A DNA stretch of 64,000 nt from Sphingobacterium tenebrionis (GTDB taxonomy: Bacteria; Bacteroidota; Bacteroidia; Sphingobacteriales; Sphingobacteriaceae): NCBI RefSeq assembly GCF_037126265.1, contig NZ_JAYLLN010000005.1:62001-126000 (forward strand). The letters are read 5' to 3'. Both the position numbers and the translations under genes were made by a program. Numbering within the stretch: the stretch's first letter is position 1; each line of letters begins with the position of its first letter. Below are positions 42,193 to 50,093 of this stretch, piece by piece. The notes under the pieces are model-generated. The model ran no database searches. It had not been told where the DNA came from and saw nothing but the letters and a program-made list of their open reading frames with translations.

Positions 42193-43677
42193 TTACCTCC
42201 TCAAAACCCTTCTTATCGTATCTTTTTCCAAATAAGCCACTGCCCCAACAAAACCAATAAACACCAAATTCCCCAACCAAATATTCAGTTCATAAACAAG
42301 CCAAGCCAATCCTGCGCCAATAACTAAATAAACACAGATCTTCCCCACCTTATACGGAATCGCATAATTTCTTTGCCCCCAGAAATAAGACAAACTCACC
42401 ATCAACAAATAAGTTATCGTAGTAGACACCGCAGCACCCACATACGAATATTTAGGTATCAACAACAAATTCATCCCTATGGTCGCAATAGCTCCTAAAC
42501 CCGAAATATAAAGACCATATCTTGTCTGATCCGACAACTTATACCATACCGAAAGATTCATATAAATCCCCAACAAGACATAATTGAATAACAATAGCGG
42601 AACAATAAACAATCCAGACCAGAACTCCGCCTGTTTTTCCTCAGTTCCTCTAATAAATTCCTTCAACCATTCTAAATTTGCACTTAACCCCACCATCACC
42701 AACAACATCGCAATCACGAAATACTCCATGATCATCGCATAGGTCTTCCTCGCATTCTCATTTTTAGCATAGGAAAAGAAGAATGGCTCCGCCCCAAGCC
42801 TAAATGCTGTTACAAATAGATTCAAAAATAAGGCAAGTTTTGCCACAGCACCATAAATCCCTACATCTAAATCACCCTTTCCTTCTGGCAATAAATGTGG
42901 CATCATCATCTTATCCAAATTCTCATTGATGATGAAAGATATATTTGCAATCAAGATCGGGAAACTATAGGTCAGCATATTCCTTAAAAGTGCAGCATCC
43001 ACATGCATTCTAAAACTCATCACTTGAGGAATCAGAAGAAGCAATGTAGCTGCAGAGGCAATCAAGTTTGCCACAAAAACATTCCCCAACCAGCCTTCCC
43101 TGTACCAGGTAAGAGACCAGCTCTTAAATGATTCAGAGTAATCCTGTAGCCAAGGAATACCATACAGAAAAAGAAAGATAAAACCGATGTAAACCAATAT
43201 ATTGATCAGTTTTACTAGGCCATAGCGAATTGGTCTACCGTCGGCCCGTAATTTTGCGAAAGGGATTACAGCAATAGCATCTACCGATACAATAAGTGCA
43301 ATAAGCTTCACATAGGCAGTGAAATCACTGAGGTCTTTTCCATTTCCTGCCCATCTAGCCAAAGGTTCGGCAAATACAAAGGCTGTTATAAGGAAAATAA
43401 TAGCCATAAAAAGGGTGACAAAGAAGCTGGTATCAAATACCTTTCTTTTGTCACCCTCTACTTTTTGTAAATATCTGAAAAAGGTGGTTTCCATCCCGAA
43501 TGCCAAGATCGCATTCAACATGGAAGCGTAGGAAAACATCTGGGTAAATATCCCGTATACGGAAGCTCCAAAGCTTCGTGTAAGGAAGGGAGTGATGACA
43601 AAACCCAACATCCGGGATATAATGGTCGAAAGACCATATATCATCGTATCGCTGACAAATTTCTTTACAACTGACAC
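42193..43677 (-). CDS. Polysaccharide biosynthesis / oligosaccharide flippase-like membrane protein
   Basis: 494 residues, about 14 membrane spans, of the MOP superfamily (Wzx/PST type). The N-terminus VKKFVSDTMIYGLSTIISRM LGFVITPFLTRSFGASVYGI FTQMFSY is the family hallmark, followed by FGMETTFFRYL. A mid-protein loop carries YSFPILIANISFIINENLDK MMMPHLLP, also typical. It probably flips a lipid-linked sugar across the inner membrane, but no glycosyltransferase is adjacent, so the substrate is unknown. It is the last gene of an amidohydrolase-acylphosphatase-flippase run (1-base gap to the acylphosphatase). A repeat element follows its stop. Confidence 0.86.
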   Translation of the reverse strand: MSVVKKFVSDTMIYGLSTIISRMLGFVITPFLTRSFGASVYGIFTQMFSYASMLNAILAFGMETTFFRYLQKVEGDKRKVFDTSFFVTLFMAIIFLITAFVFAEPLARWAGNGKDLSDFTAYVKLIALIVSVDAIAVIPFAKLRADGRPIRYGLVKLINILVYIGFIFLFLYGIPWLQDYSESFKSWSLTWYREGWLGNVFVANLIASAATLLLLIPQVMSFRMHVDAALLRNMLTYSFPILIANISFIINENLDKMMMPHLLPEGKGDLDVGIYGAVAKLALFLNLFVTAFRLGAEPFFFSYAKNENARKTYAMIMEYFVIAMLLVMVGLSANLEWLKEFIRGTEEKQAEFWSGLFIVPLLLFNYVLLGIYMNLSVWYKLSDQTRYGLYISGLGAIATIGMNLLLIPKYSYVGAAVSTTITYLLMVSLSYFWGQRNYAIPYKVGKICVYLVIGAGLAWLVYELNIWLGNLVFIGFVGAVAYLEKDTIRRVLRR

Positions 43678-43678
43678 C

Positions 43679-43960
43679 CTATTTTATTTTCTTGATGACC
43701 TCAAAATTCCGATATCCTTTCAAGGTATCCTCTTCGGTGTGCTGAACGGCAGTTACCTCCGCAAGCTCCGGACCCTCCTGGCAGAATTCCATGAAGGACT
43801 CTAATGCAAATGCATCACCTTCTGCTTCGATCAAAACCGAACCATCCGGCTGATTGATCACATATCCTTTTACCCCAAGTAGGTCTGCAACAGCCTTGGT
43901 ACTGGCACGAAAATTCACTCCCTGTACCTTGCCATGAACCTGAATATTCCAGTGTTTCAT
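43679..43960 (-). CDS. acyP: Acylphosphatase
   Basis: 93 residues, the standard length. It hydrolyses acyl phosphates. The phosphate-binding loop and catalytic Arg are seen in HGKVQGVNFRASTKAVADLL, and the catalytic Asn in VKGYVINQPDGSVLIEAEGD. The C-terminus (YRNFEVIKK) completes the ferredoxin-like fold. It sits between an amidohydrolase (34 bases upstream) and a flippase (1 base downstream) on the minus strand; there is no clear functional link. Confidence 0.92.
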   Translation of the reverse strand: MKHWNIQVHGKVQGVNFRASTKAVADLLGVKGYVINQPDGSVLIEAEGDAFALESFMEFCQEGPELAEVTAVQHTEEDTLKGYRNFEVIKKIK

Positions 43961-43994
43961 GTTACAAAGGTAGAAGAAGAATTAGAAAATAAAA

Positions 43995-45158
43995 CTACCT
44001 TAATCTTCTAACCTTAACTTTAGGTGTCAATTTGAAAGTGTCCATTCCTTCAAGCAACAATAGACCAGGTTGTTTTCCCTCTTCCAAACTTCCCATTTGA
44101 TCAGCCAAATTCAATGCCTTTGCCCCATTAATGGTTGCCCATTTAATGGTTTCGTTAAAATCTAAATCAGGAAATTCTTTATGTATTACCTTTAATTCTT
44201 CCAAAATATCCAATGTATCGTTGGATGCCAAACTATCTGTTCCCAAAATGATATCATAATCTCCTAATAAGAAATTATCGATTTTCGGGATCCTGTTCTC
44301 GATATAAAGATTGGCTTTCGGACAGAAACAAAAATACACCTGTCTGCCCATACGGTCCACAAAATCCAAATCTTTGCTAGAAGTATAGGTATTATGGACC
44401 AAGATCAACTTGTTTTTTGTAGGAATATAAGGCAGGAAGGATTGCAGGGAATTTCTAGCTTGCGCTTTGAAATCCTCCACTTCGAAATTCATGCGTTTAT
44501 AGAAGTCCAAAAACTCCCCCGTTTTATATCTGAAAAGCTTATTCTCTTCATCACTTTCCTGGTTATGTATAGAAATGATGTTATCTTCAGATACGGCTTT
44601 TTTAAAGGTTTTGAACAGGGATTTTGACCCTGAGTAGGGTGCATGAGGTGTAATGGAAGAATGTTTATAGTCGAAATGGAATTCGATCTCTTTCGCTTGG
44701 TCTATTCTTTCCTCCACATCCTCTTTTCGCATGGCCATGATCTCAACAAATGTATGGTAGGTAATAGGGCTTTCCTCTTTTACCTTCGCTGTAGCGGCAG
44801 TATTCACGTGGTCACCAACGGCCTGAATACCATTTTCATACATTTCCTTATCCGCCTCAACCATTGCTTGATGAATGGCATCTTCCGCATGTTGGCGTTC
44901 GCCCATTACTGTCGTTAAGAAGTTAGGTAAACCGGTACCTTTTGGCACCACATTCAACATATGAGAAAGTTCTAAATGGCAATGTGCATTGATAAATCCA
45001 GGGATTAGGGCTCCCTTATGATGCTCGACTTTGCTATCATCAATTTCGCCCGGATTAAATACACCTTTGATTATTCCCTCGTCGTCCATGGCTACGACAC
45101 CTTTTTTTATTGCCTGACCAGCAATAGGAAATACAACATCAGCACTGTAATACTTCAT
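43995..45158 (-). CDS. Amidohydrolase (ATZ/TRZ-type deaminase family)
   Basis: 387 residues of the metal-dependent amidohydrolase superfamily. Metal ligands are readable: HxH in GFINAHCHLELSH, His in SITPHAPYSGSKSL, His in IISIHNQESDEE (with the catalytic-type Glu) and Asp in IILGTDSLASNDTLDILEEL. It has the flanking beta-sandwich (GVVAMDDEGIIKGVF at the start; LEEGKQPGLLLLEG at the end). Close relatives deaminate nucleosides or related compounds (S-adenosylhomocysteine/methylthioadenosine, guanine or aminodeoxyfutalosine). The last would be attractive if the menaquinone futalosine route is used, but nothing nearby supports it. First gene of a three-gene minus-strand run. Confidence 0.8.
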   Translation of the reverse strand: MKYYSADVVFPIAGQAIKKGVVAMDDEGIIKGVFNPGEIDDSKVEHHKGALIPGFINAHCHLELSHMLNVVPKGTGLPNFLTTVMGERQHAEDAIHQAMVEADKEMYENGIQAVGDHVNTAATAKVKEESPITYHTFVEIMAMRKEDVEERIDQAKEIEFHFDYKHSSITPHAPYSGSKSLFKTFKKAVSEDNIISIHNQESDEENKLFRYKTGEFLDFYKRMNFEVEDFKAQARNSLQSFLPYIPTKNKLILVHNTYTSSKDLDFVDRMGRQVYFCFCPKANLYIENRIPKIDNFLLGDYDIILGTDSLASNDTLDILEELKVIHKEFPDLDFNETIKWATINGAKALNLADQMGSLEEGKQPGLLLLEGMDTFKLTPKVKVRRLR

Positions 45159-45292
45159 ACAATTTAATAGTTCTATGTTTTGTTAAGTTAGCGTAATCCT
45201 GCCTCATCAGCAGGTCAGCCAAATTACAAAAAATAATATATAGTTTAACTAATAAAAAAATATTTATGAATTTGTTACAAAGCTATCGTCAT

Positions 45293-45323
45293 TTTGATTT
45301 TATCGAGATAAAGATTAGCTTTG
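45293..45323 (+). promoter_or_regulatory. Promoter of the TPP-controlled TonB receptor
   Basis: TTTG at 45293-45296 and TAGCTTTG at 45316-45323, 19 bases apart. Transcription would start a few bases before the TPP aptamer. Confidence 0.75.
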
Positions 45324-45330
45324 CAGCATC

Positions 45331-45434
45331 AATTAGGGGTGCCTTGTTTTCATGACACGAATAAAGGCTGAGATTATACCCTGTGCAAATGATATTGCAC
45401 TCACCTGATCTGGATAATGCCAGCGTAGGGAAAG
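45331..45434 (+). promoter_or_regulatory. TPP riboswitch (THI element)
   Basis: Conserved blocks in order: TAGGGGTGCC (45334-45343), GGCTGAGATTATACCC (45366-45381), ACCTGATCTGGATAATGCCA GCGTAGGGAA (45403-45432). A perfect 16-bp palindrome (AGGTTAAATTTAACCT, 45437-45452) follows directly and may belong to the expression platform, but there is no T-run. The downstream gene starts 70 bases after the aptamer. Confidence 0.95.
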
Positions 45435-45503
45435 GGAGGTTAAATTTAACCTGTTGTGACCCCTTGCAACGGGATGTTTAACTCAAATAACAAATTACGT
45501 ATT

Positions 45504-47966
45504 ATGCTTAACAAATTGATGGCTTTGGCTTTTACCTGCCTACTTGCTATTAACTGTCTTGCCCAAACAATGCTCTCGATTAAAGTGACCGACGAGCAGA
45601 ACAAACCTTTGGCTTTCGCCACAGTTAGCCTTGATGAAAAATCCCAAAAAACCAACAAAGATGGGATTGCCGTATTTCAGGACCTCAGTAACAAAGCTTA
45701 TGCTCTTAAAGTAAGCTACTTAGGTTTTGAACAGATCATTGGAAGTGTTAACCCACAGAACAGCAATTCCTTACACTTAACCATGAAGCCAACGGCCTAT
45801 CAAACGGAGGAGATCTATATCTCCGCGACAAGAGCCAAGGATAACGCGGCTACTACCTTTAAAAACATTGGTAAGGAAGAAATTCGGAGGAAGAATCTGG
45901 GCCAGGATATCCCCTATTTATTGGATCAGACACCGGGTGTGGTCATCGGATCTGACGCAGGGGCTGGAATCGGATATACGAATATGACCATTCGGGGATC
46001 CGATAATGAACGTATCAATGTGACCCTCAATGGCATTCCATTGAACAACTCGGAAAGTATGGGTTCCTTTTTCGTGAATCTACCTGACTTTGCTTCCAGC
46101 ACACAGAGTATACAGGTTCAGCGTGGTATAGGAACTTCCACCAATGGTGCTGGTGCATTTGGTGCCTCGTTGAATATTCAAACGGATGGATTAGAGACTA
46201 CGCCATATGCGGAACTGAACAATAGCTTTGGTTCTTTCAATTCTTGGAAGAACACTTTGAAATTAGGTTCTGGTTTAATCAATGGCAAATACGCCTTCAA
46301 TGCACGATTATCCCGCATCAGTTCAGATGGTTATGTGGAAAGAGCATCATCTAATCTAAAATCCTTTTATGTAGATGGAGGCATCTATACCGATCGGCAT
46401 ACCCTAAAAGCAACAGTTTTTTCCGGAAAAGAAAAGACCTACCAAGCCTGGTACGGATTGCCGGAGCCTTTGTTCACGGGAAATAAGGATAGAATGGACG
46501 ATTATATCGCAGCCATGGAAATCTATGACCCGATTGAAATTGCTCGTATTAAGGCAGCAGATGAAAGATACAACATTTACACCTATGATAACCAGACGGA
46601 CAACTATGTGCAGACGCATAGCCATCTGCAGTACAGCTTCCGCATGAATGATAAAACAAGTTTAAATGCAGGTTTGCATTATACACGAGGGGCTGGATAT
46701 TATGAAGAATATCGAATAGACGACAAGTTTGAAAGTTATGGCCTTCCAGCTGTTAATATCAATGGAGAAATCAAGAAAAAATCGGATATTATCCGGCAGC
46801 GGTGGTTGGATAATCACTTCTATGGTTTTACCTATGCTTTGCAGCATAAATGGAACGAAAACATCAATCTGACATTAGGAGGTGCTTATAACCAATATAT
46901 TGGCGGACATTTTGGAGAGGTTTTGTGGAGTAAATTCAATGCGGGCATTCAGCCATACCATCGCTATTATTATAATGAAGCACATAAGAACGACTTCAAC
47001 ATCTACGCAAAAGCGGATATCAAACAGGATGATTGGATCTTCAACATCGATCTTCAATATAGAAACATATTCTATAAGGCTGAAGGGGATGACAACAAGA
47101 TCAAGAATCTAAATTTCAGGGACAATCTCAACTTCTTCAATCCGAAAGCAGGGATCACCTATCTACTGAACGAAAATGCAAATATCTATGCTTCCTATGC
47201 TTATGCCAGCAAAGAGCCAGTTCGTAAGGATTATGTGGAAAATCCGCTCAATATGTTCCCGAAGCCTGAAAAAATGCAAAATGTGGAAGCTGGCTATCGG
47301 CATCGCGCTAGTGATTTCAATTTGGGAGTGAATGTATATGCGATGCTGTACAAAGATCAATTGATTCCAACTGGTAGAATCAATGATGTTGGCGAGGCTA
47401 TTCGTCAAAATGTGGATGAAAGTTATCGAATCGGCGTGGAATTGGATGCAGGATGGAACATCACAGAGCAGTTTAATTGGTCGGCTACTGCAGCATTAAG
47501 CCAGAATAAGATCAAAAACTTCACAGAAATCTTAAGTGTTTATGATAATAATACCAATTGGGGTTATGTGGGTGAGAAGGAGATTTTTTATAAAGGTACC
47601 AATATCGCTAAATCACCTTCGGCGGTGTTATCCAATAATTTCACATACAAGCCAACAGAAAGTCTTTCCTTCAGCCTTTTAAGCAAATACATCTCAAGAA
47701 TCTACTTGGATAACAGTAGCGCATTGGAACGAAGTATCAAAGCATCCTTTGTCAACAACATCCAAGGAACTTATACATTCTCTGCATTTGGCATCAAGAG
47801 AATAGACCTGAATGCCACTGTATTCAATATCCTGAACGCCAAATACACTACTACAGGCTATACTTGGGGTCAATATTTCCAGGACACCAACAGCAGAGAT
47901 TACTATAACTTCTACTACCCTCAAGCTGGTACGAATTTTATGATCGGACTTGGATTGAGTATTTAG
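45504..47966 (+). CDS. TonB-dependent outer-membrane receptor, probable thiamine transporter
   Basis: From ATG 45504 (MLNKLMALAFTCLLAINCLA, signal peptide, then Q) it is 820 residues; an upstream ATG at 45456 has no signal sequence. A carboxypeptidase-like domain (~25-105: SIKVTDEQNKPLAFATVSLD) leads to the plug (LGQDIPYLLDQTPGVVIGSD, NMTIRGSDNERINVTLNGIP, VQRGIGTSTNGAGAFGASLN) and a barrel ending GTNFMIGLGLSI. It is a classic TonB receptor, not a SusC. The TPP riboswitch upstream points to thiamine or a precursor as substrate, as for the riboswitch-controlled OM thiamine receptors known in Bacteroides. No pnuT or thiamine kinase gene follows. The repeat GAGTATTTAG begins inside its last codons. 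Confidence 0.9.
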   Translation: MLNKLMALAFTCLLAINCLAQTMLSIKVTDEQNKPLAFATVSLDEKSQKTNKDGIAVFQDLSNKAYALKVSYLGFEQIIGSVNPQNSNSLHLTMKPTAYQTEEIYISATRAKDNAATTFKNIGKEEIRRKNLGQDIPYLLDQTPGVVIGSDAGAGIGYTNMTIRGSDNERINVTLNGIPLNNSESMGSFFVNLPDFASSTQSIQVQRGIGTSTNGAGAFGASLNIQTDGLETTPYAELNNSFGSFNSWKNTLKLGSGLINGKYAFNARLSRISSDGYVERASSNLKSFYVDGGIYTDRHTLKATVFSGKEKTYQAWYGLPEPLFTGNKDRMDDYIAAMEIYDPIEIARIKAADERYNIYTYDNQTDNYVQTHSHLQYSFRMNDKTSLNAGLHYTRGAGYYEEYRIDDKFESYGLPAVNINGEIKKKSDIIRQRWLDNHFYGFTYALQHKWNENINLTLGGAYNQYIGGHFGEVLWSKFNAGIQPYHRYYYNEAHKNDFNIYAKADIKQDDWIFNIDLQYRNIFYKAEGDDNKIKNLNFRDNLNFFNPKAGITYLLNENANIYASYAYASKEPVRKDYVENPLNMFPKPEKMQNVEAGYRHRASDFNLGVNVYAMLYKDQLIPTGRINDVGEAIRQNVDESYRIGVELDAGWNITEQFNWSATAALSQNKIKNFTEILSVYDNNTNWGYVGEKEIFYKGTNIAKSPSAVLSNNFTYKPTESLSFSLLSKYISRIYLDNSSALERSIKASFVNNIQGTYTFSAFGIKRIDLNATVFNILNAKYTTTGYTWGQYFQDTNSRDYYNFYYPQAGTNFMIGLGLSI

Positions 47967-47977
47967 CTCTTGTTTTG

Positions 47978-48059
47978 AGTATTTAGTATTTAGACCTATA
48001 TTTACAAACCATGGAATTGGTAGACTAATAGCAGACCATAGGTCTAAATACTAAATACT
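47978..48059. repeat. 22-bp perfect inverted repeat between TonB receptor and dtd
   Basis: Arms 47978-47999 and 48038-48059 are exact inverse copies (core AGTATTTAGTATTTAGACC) with a 38-base spacer. Further ACTAAATACT copies continue to about 48072. It may act as a terminator-like hairpin but has no T-run. Confidence 0.8.
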
Positions 48060-48076
48060 TTATACTAAATACTAAT

Positions 48077-48535
48077 ATGAGGTGTGTAATTCAACGTGTA
48101 ACGCAAGCGTACTGCACAGTAGATAATATTATAACAAGCCAAATTGATCTGGGTCTTTTGGTTTTGTTGGGTGTGGAAGAAGAGGATAGCCAAGAGGACA
48201 TCCAATGGTTGGGACAGAAATTGGTTAATCTAAGAATATTTTCGGATGAGAATGGTTTGATGAATAAGTCTGTTCAGGATGTGCAGGGGAATATATTATT
48301 GATTTCTCAATTTACGCTATTTGCACAGACCAAAAAAGGGAATAGACCTTCGTTTATTCGTGCTGGGAAACCTGATATGGCAAAACCGATGTATGAGGAG
48401 ATGGGAAAATTGTTGAGTCAGCTTTTAGGGAAAGAGGTGCAGATGGGCGTGTTTGGAGGGGATATGAAAATAGACCTTTGTAATGATGGTCCAGTAACTA
48501 TTATCATGAATACGAAGGATAAGGACAATTTTTAA
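48077..48535 (+). CDS. dtd: D-aminoacyl-tRNA deacylase
   Basis: 152 residues. It hydrolyses D-amino acids mischarged on tRNA. Signatures: MRCVIQRVTQAYCTV at the start, LLVLLGVEEEDSQEDIQWLG QKLVNLRIFSDENGLMN, the SQFTLFAQTKKGNRPSF segment (catalytic pocket) and the Gly-cisPro motif in LCNDGPVTIIMNT. It follows the TonB receptor by about 110 repeat-rich bases and precedes the MazG-like gene. Confidence 0.95.
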   Translation: MRCVIQRVTQAYCTVDNIITSQIDLGLLVLLGVEEEDSQEDIQWLGQKLVNLRIFSDENGLMNKSVQDVQGNILLISQFTLFAQTKKGNRPSFIRAGKPDMAKPMYEEMGKLLSQLLGKEVQMGVFGGDMKIDLCNDGPVTIIMNTKDKDNF

Positions 48536-48582
48536 GGCCTGAGATCTCCAATTTGAATCGCAATCTTCTTTTCAACCAAATA

Positions 48583-48632
48583 TCTAATTTTGATATACTA
48601 GTTTCTAATTTTGATATACAAATTTCTAATTG
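48583..48632. repeat. 21-bp tandem repeat (2.4 units) upstream of the MazG-like gene
   Basis: TCTAATTTTGATATAC begins at 48583 and 48604, and a partial unit TCTAATTG at 48625; the period is exactly 21 bases. It ends 7 bases before the MazG-like ATG. Confidence 0.75.
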
Positions 48633-48638
48633 ATTTTT

Positions 48639-48971
48639 ATGACCATAGAAGAAGCTCAAAAAACAGTAGATCAATGGATCAAAACCAATGGCATCCGTTA
48701 TTTCAATGAATTAACCAACACTGCTATTCTGATGGAAGAAGTTGGGGAAGTAGCTAGGATAATGGCCAGAAAATATGGAGAGCAATCCTTTAAGAAATCA
48801 GATGAGGAAGTCAATTTAGCCGATGAGATGGCAGATGTGATGTTTGTCTTGATCTGTTTGGCAAATCAGACCGGAATTAATTTGACAGAAGCTTTGGAAA
48901 AAAACCTCCAAAAGAAGACCCTTCGTGATAGCGAAAGGCATAAAAACAATGAAAAGCTAAAAGGAGGATAG
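48639..48971 (+). CDS. MazG-like nucleotide pyrophosphohydrolase
   Basis: From ATG 48639 (MTIEEAQKTVDQWIKTNGIR) it is 110 residues; an ATG 9 bases upstream is also in frame. This is the single-domain all-alpha NTP-PPase fold: AILMEEVGEVARIMARKYGE (ExxE metal ligands) and LADEMADVMFVLICLANQTG (ExxD ligands). Small members hydrolyse nucleoside triphosphates or non-canonical dNTPs for house-cleaning. Located after dtd with a 21-bp tandem repeat just before it. It is not a toxin-antitoxin gene: no mazE/mazF nearby. Confidence 0.88.
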   Translation: MTIEEAQKTVDQWIKTNGIRYFNELTNTAILMEEVGEVARIMARKYGEQSFKKSDEEVNLADEMADVMFVLICLANQTGINLTEALEKNLQKKTLRDSERHKNNEKLKGG

Positions 48972-49268
48972 CTCCATTGCATTTATTCCTCATGAAAAGG
49001 GGCTGTCTAAAAAGGTCTCTTAAAAAAGAACCCCGTCATTAAAATTTAATCTTAGGTTAGCTTCGAAGATAAACCATACTGAAAGTATACTAAAAGTATG
49101 TAAAATTTATGCTTTACATACTTCCTCTATACTTTAAACCCGCTTTAACTCTACTTAAACCACGATTTTAACCCTAATTCAAACATATTTTGAATACACA
49201 ACATGGATACTGGGTACAGAAAATGGAATATATAGGTTTAGAAGATGCCTTTTTTTATAAAGATTAAG
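48972..49268. other. Intergenic region with IS-end-like motif and CATACT repeat
   Basis: No gene. It contains GGGGCTGTCTAAAAAGG (49001-49016), whose core CTGTCTAAAAAG recurs at 56872. A CATACT-rich repeat (copy 2, listed separately) follows. The two flanking genes converge. Confidence 0.6.
49065..49150. repeat. CATACT-rich intergenic repeat (copy 2)
   Basis: AAACCATACTGAAAGTATAC then TAAAAGTATGTAAAATTTATG, followed by loosely repeated ACTT(T)AA(A) units. It aligns with the reverse complement of 19750-19840 over roughly 45 bases with few mismatches. Confidence 0.65.
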
Positions 49269-50027
49269 CTATTTGAAAGTGATTTCAGCTACCAATGGTA
49301 AGTGGTCAGAAGCATATGTTTCATTGATGGTGGTATAGCTCTTCCACTCAAATTCACGGTTCTTTAAGACCATGATATAATCAATTTCACTTTTAGGATT
49401 CACCACTGGAATAGTAGGTTTATTCGTGCTGGTATTGCGCACAAAATATTCTTCCAAGATCTTAATAGGTTTGGAATCGGGTCTCGCATTCAGATCTCCT
49501 ACCAAAATCAATGGTTTACTGTACAGTTCGCCTAATTCATTGATGAATGTTGCTTGCGCAATTCTGTTTTCCTCTTTTAAATCCAAATGGGTATTGGCCA
49601 AAGAAATAGTCTTACCATCAGGAAGCTGTACATCTACAATCGCTAATGATCGGTTTTCACTTGCTACGGGCATTGGAAGATCGTACCTTCTTTTTCCAAT
49701 AATCTTATGTTTAGATAAAATCAAAACTCCGTAATATCCTTTTTCCAAATTGATACCCTTAGAAAAAAAGTATTCCATTCCCGTCATTTCAGCCAACTTC
49801 TCCGCCTGATTGATCATCTCTGATCTGGAAACGTTGATATCCACTTCTTGAATCCCTACAACATCGGTTTTTGCTTCATTGATTACTTTAGCAATGGCTT
49901 CCATATCGATAACATTGGGTTTGGAAGGTGGATTCGCATGATGGATATTATAGGTTAGAATTCTAACTGTTTGGGCTTGCAATACCATCGAGAAACATAA
50001 CGATAAAAAAAGAATGAAATAGCGCAT
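49269..50027 (-). CDS. Secreted endonuclease/exonuclease/phosphatase-family hydrolase
   Basis: 252 residues with signal peptide MRYFILFLSLCFSMVLQAQ. EEP-fold motifs: VRILTYNIHHAN (Asn), DVVGIQEVDINVSRS (metal-binding Glu), LANTHLDLKEENR, PLILVGDLNARPDSKPI (Asp/Asn pair), EIDYIMVL and YASDHLPLVAEITF (catalytic Asp-His). All key residues are present, so it is probably an active phosphodiesterase or phosphatase exported to the periplasm or surface. The family covers nucleases and lipid phosphatases; substrate not determinable. Divergent from the ggt gene with 66 bases between. Confidence 0.87.
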   Translation of the reverse strand: MRYFILFLSLCFSMVLQAQTVRILTYNIHHANPPSKPNVIDMEAIAKVINEAKTDVVGIQEVDINVSRSEMINQAEKLAEMTGMEYFFSKGINLEKGYYGVLILSKHKIIGKRRYDLPMPVASENRSLAIVDVQLPDGKTISLANTHLDLKEENRIAQATFINELGELYSKPLILVGDLNARPDSKPIKILEEYFVRNTSTNKPTIPVVNPKSEIDYIMVLKNREFEWKSYTTINETYASDHLPLVAEITFK

Positions 50028-50093
50028 AAAATAATTTTTTGAATGAAGTTAATTATATTCCCCTAATAATTCCAATTTATTATCTTTATCCTC

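Noticed and set aside
42071..42280. 69-codon minus-strand frame beside the flippase gene
   Set aside because: It is composed of repeat sequence plus the flippase 3' end in another frame.
48639..48971. Toxin-antitoxin or phage-defence function for the MazG-like gene
   Set aside because: It is a short NTP pyrophosphohydrolase with no toxin partner or defence genes nearby.
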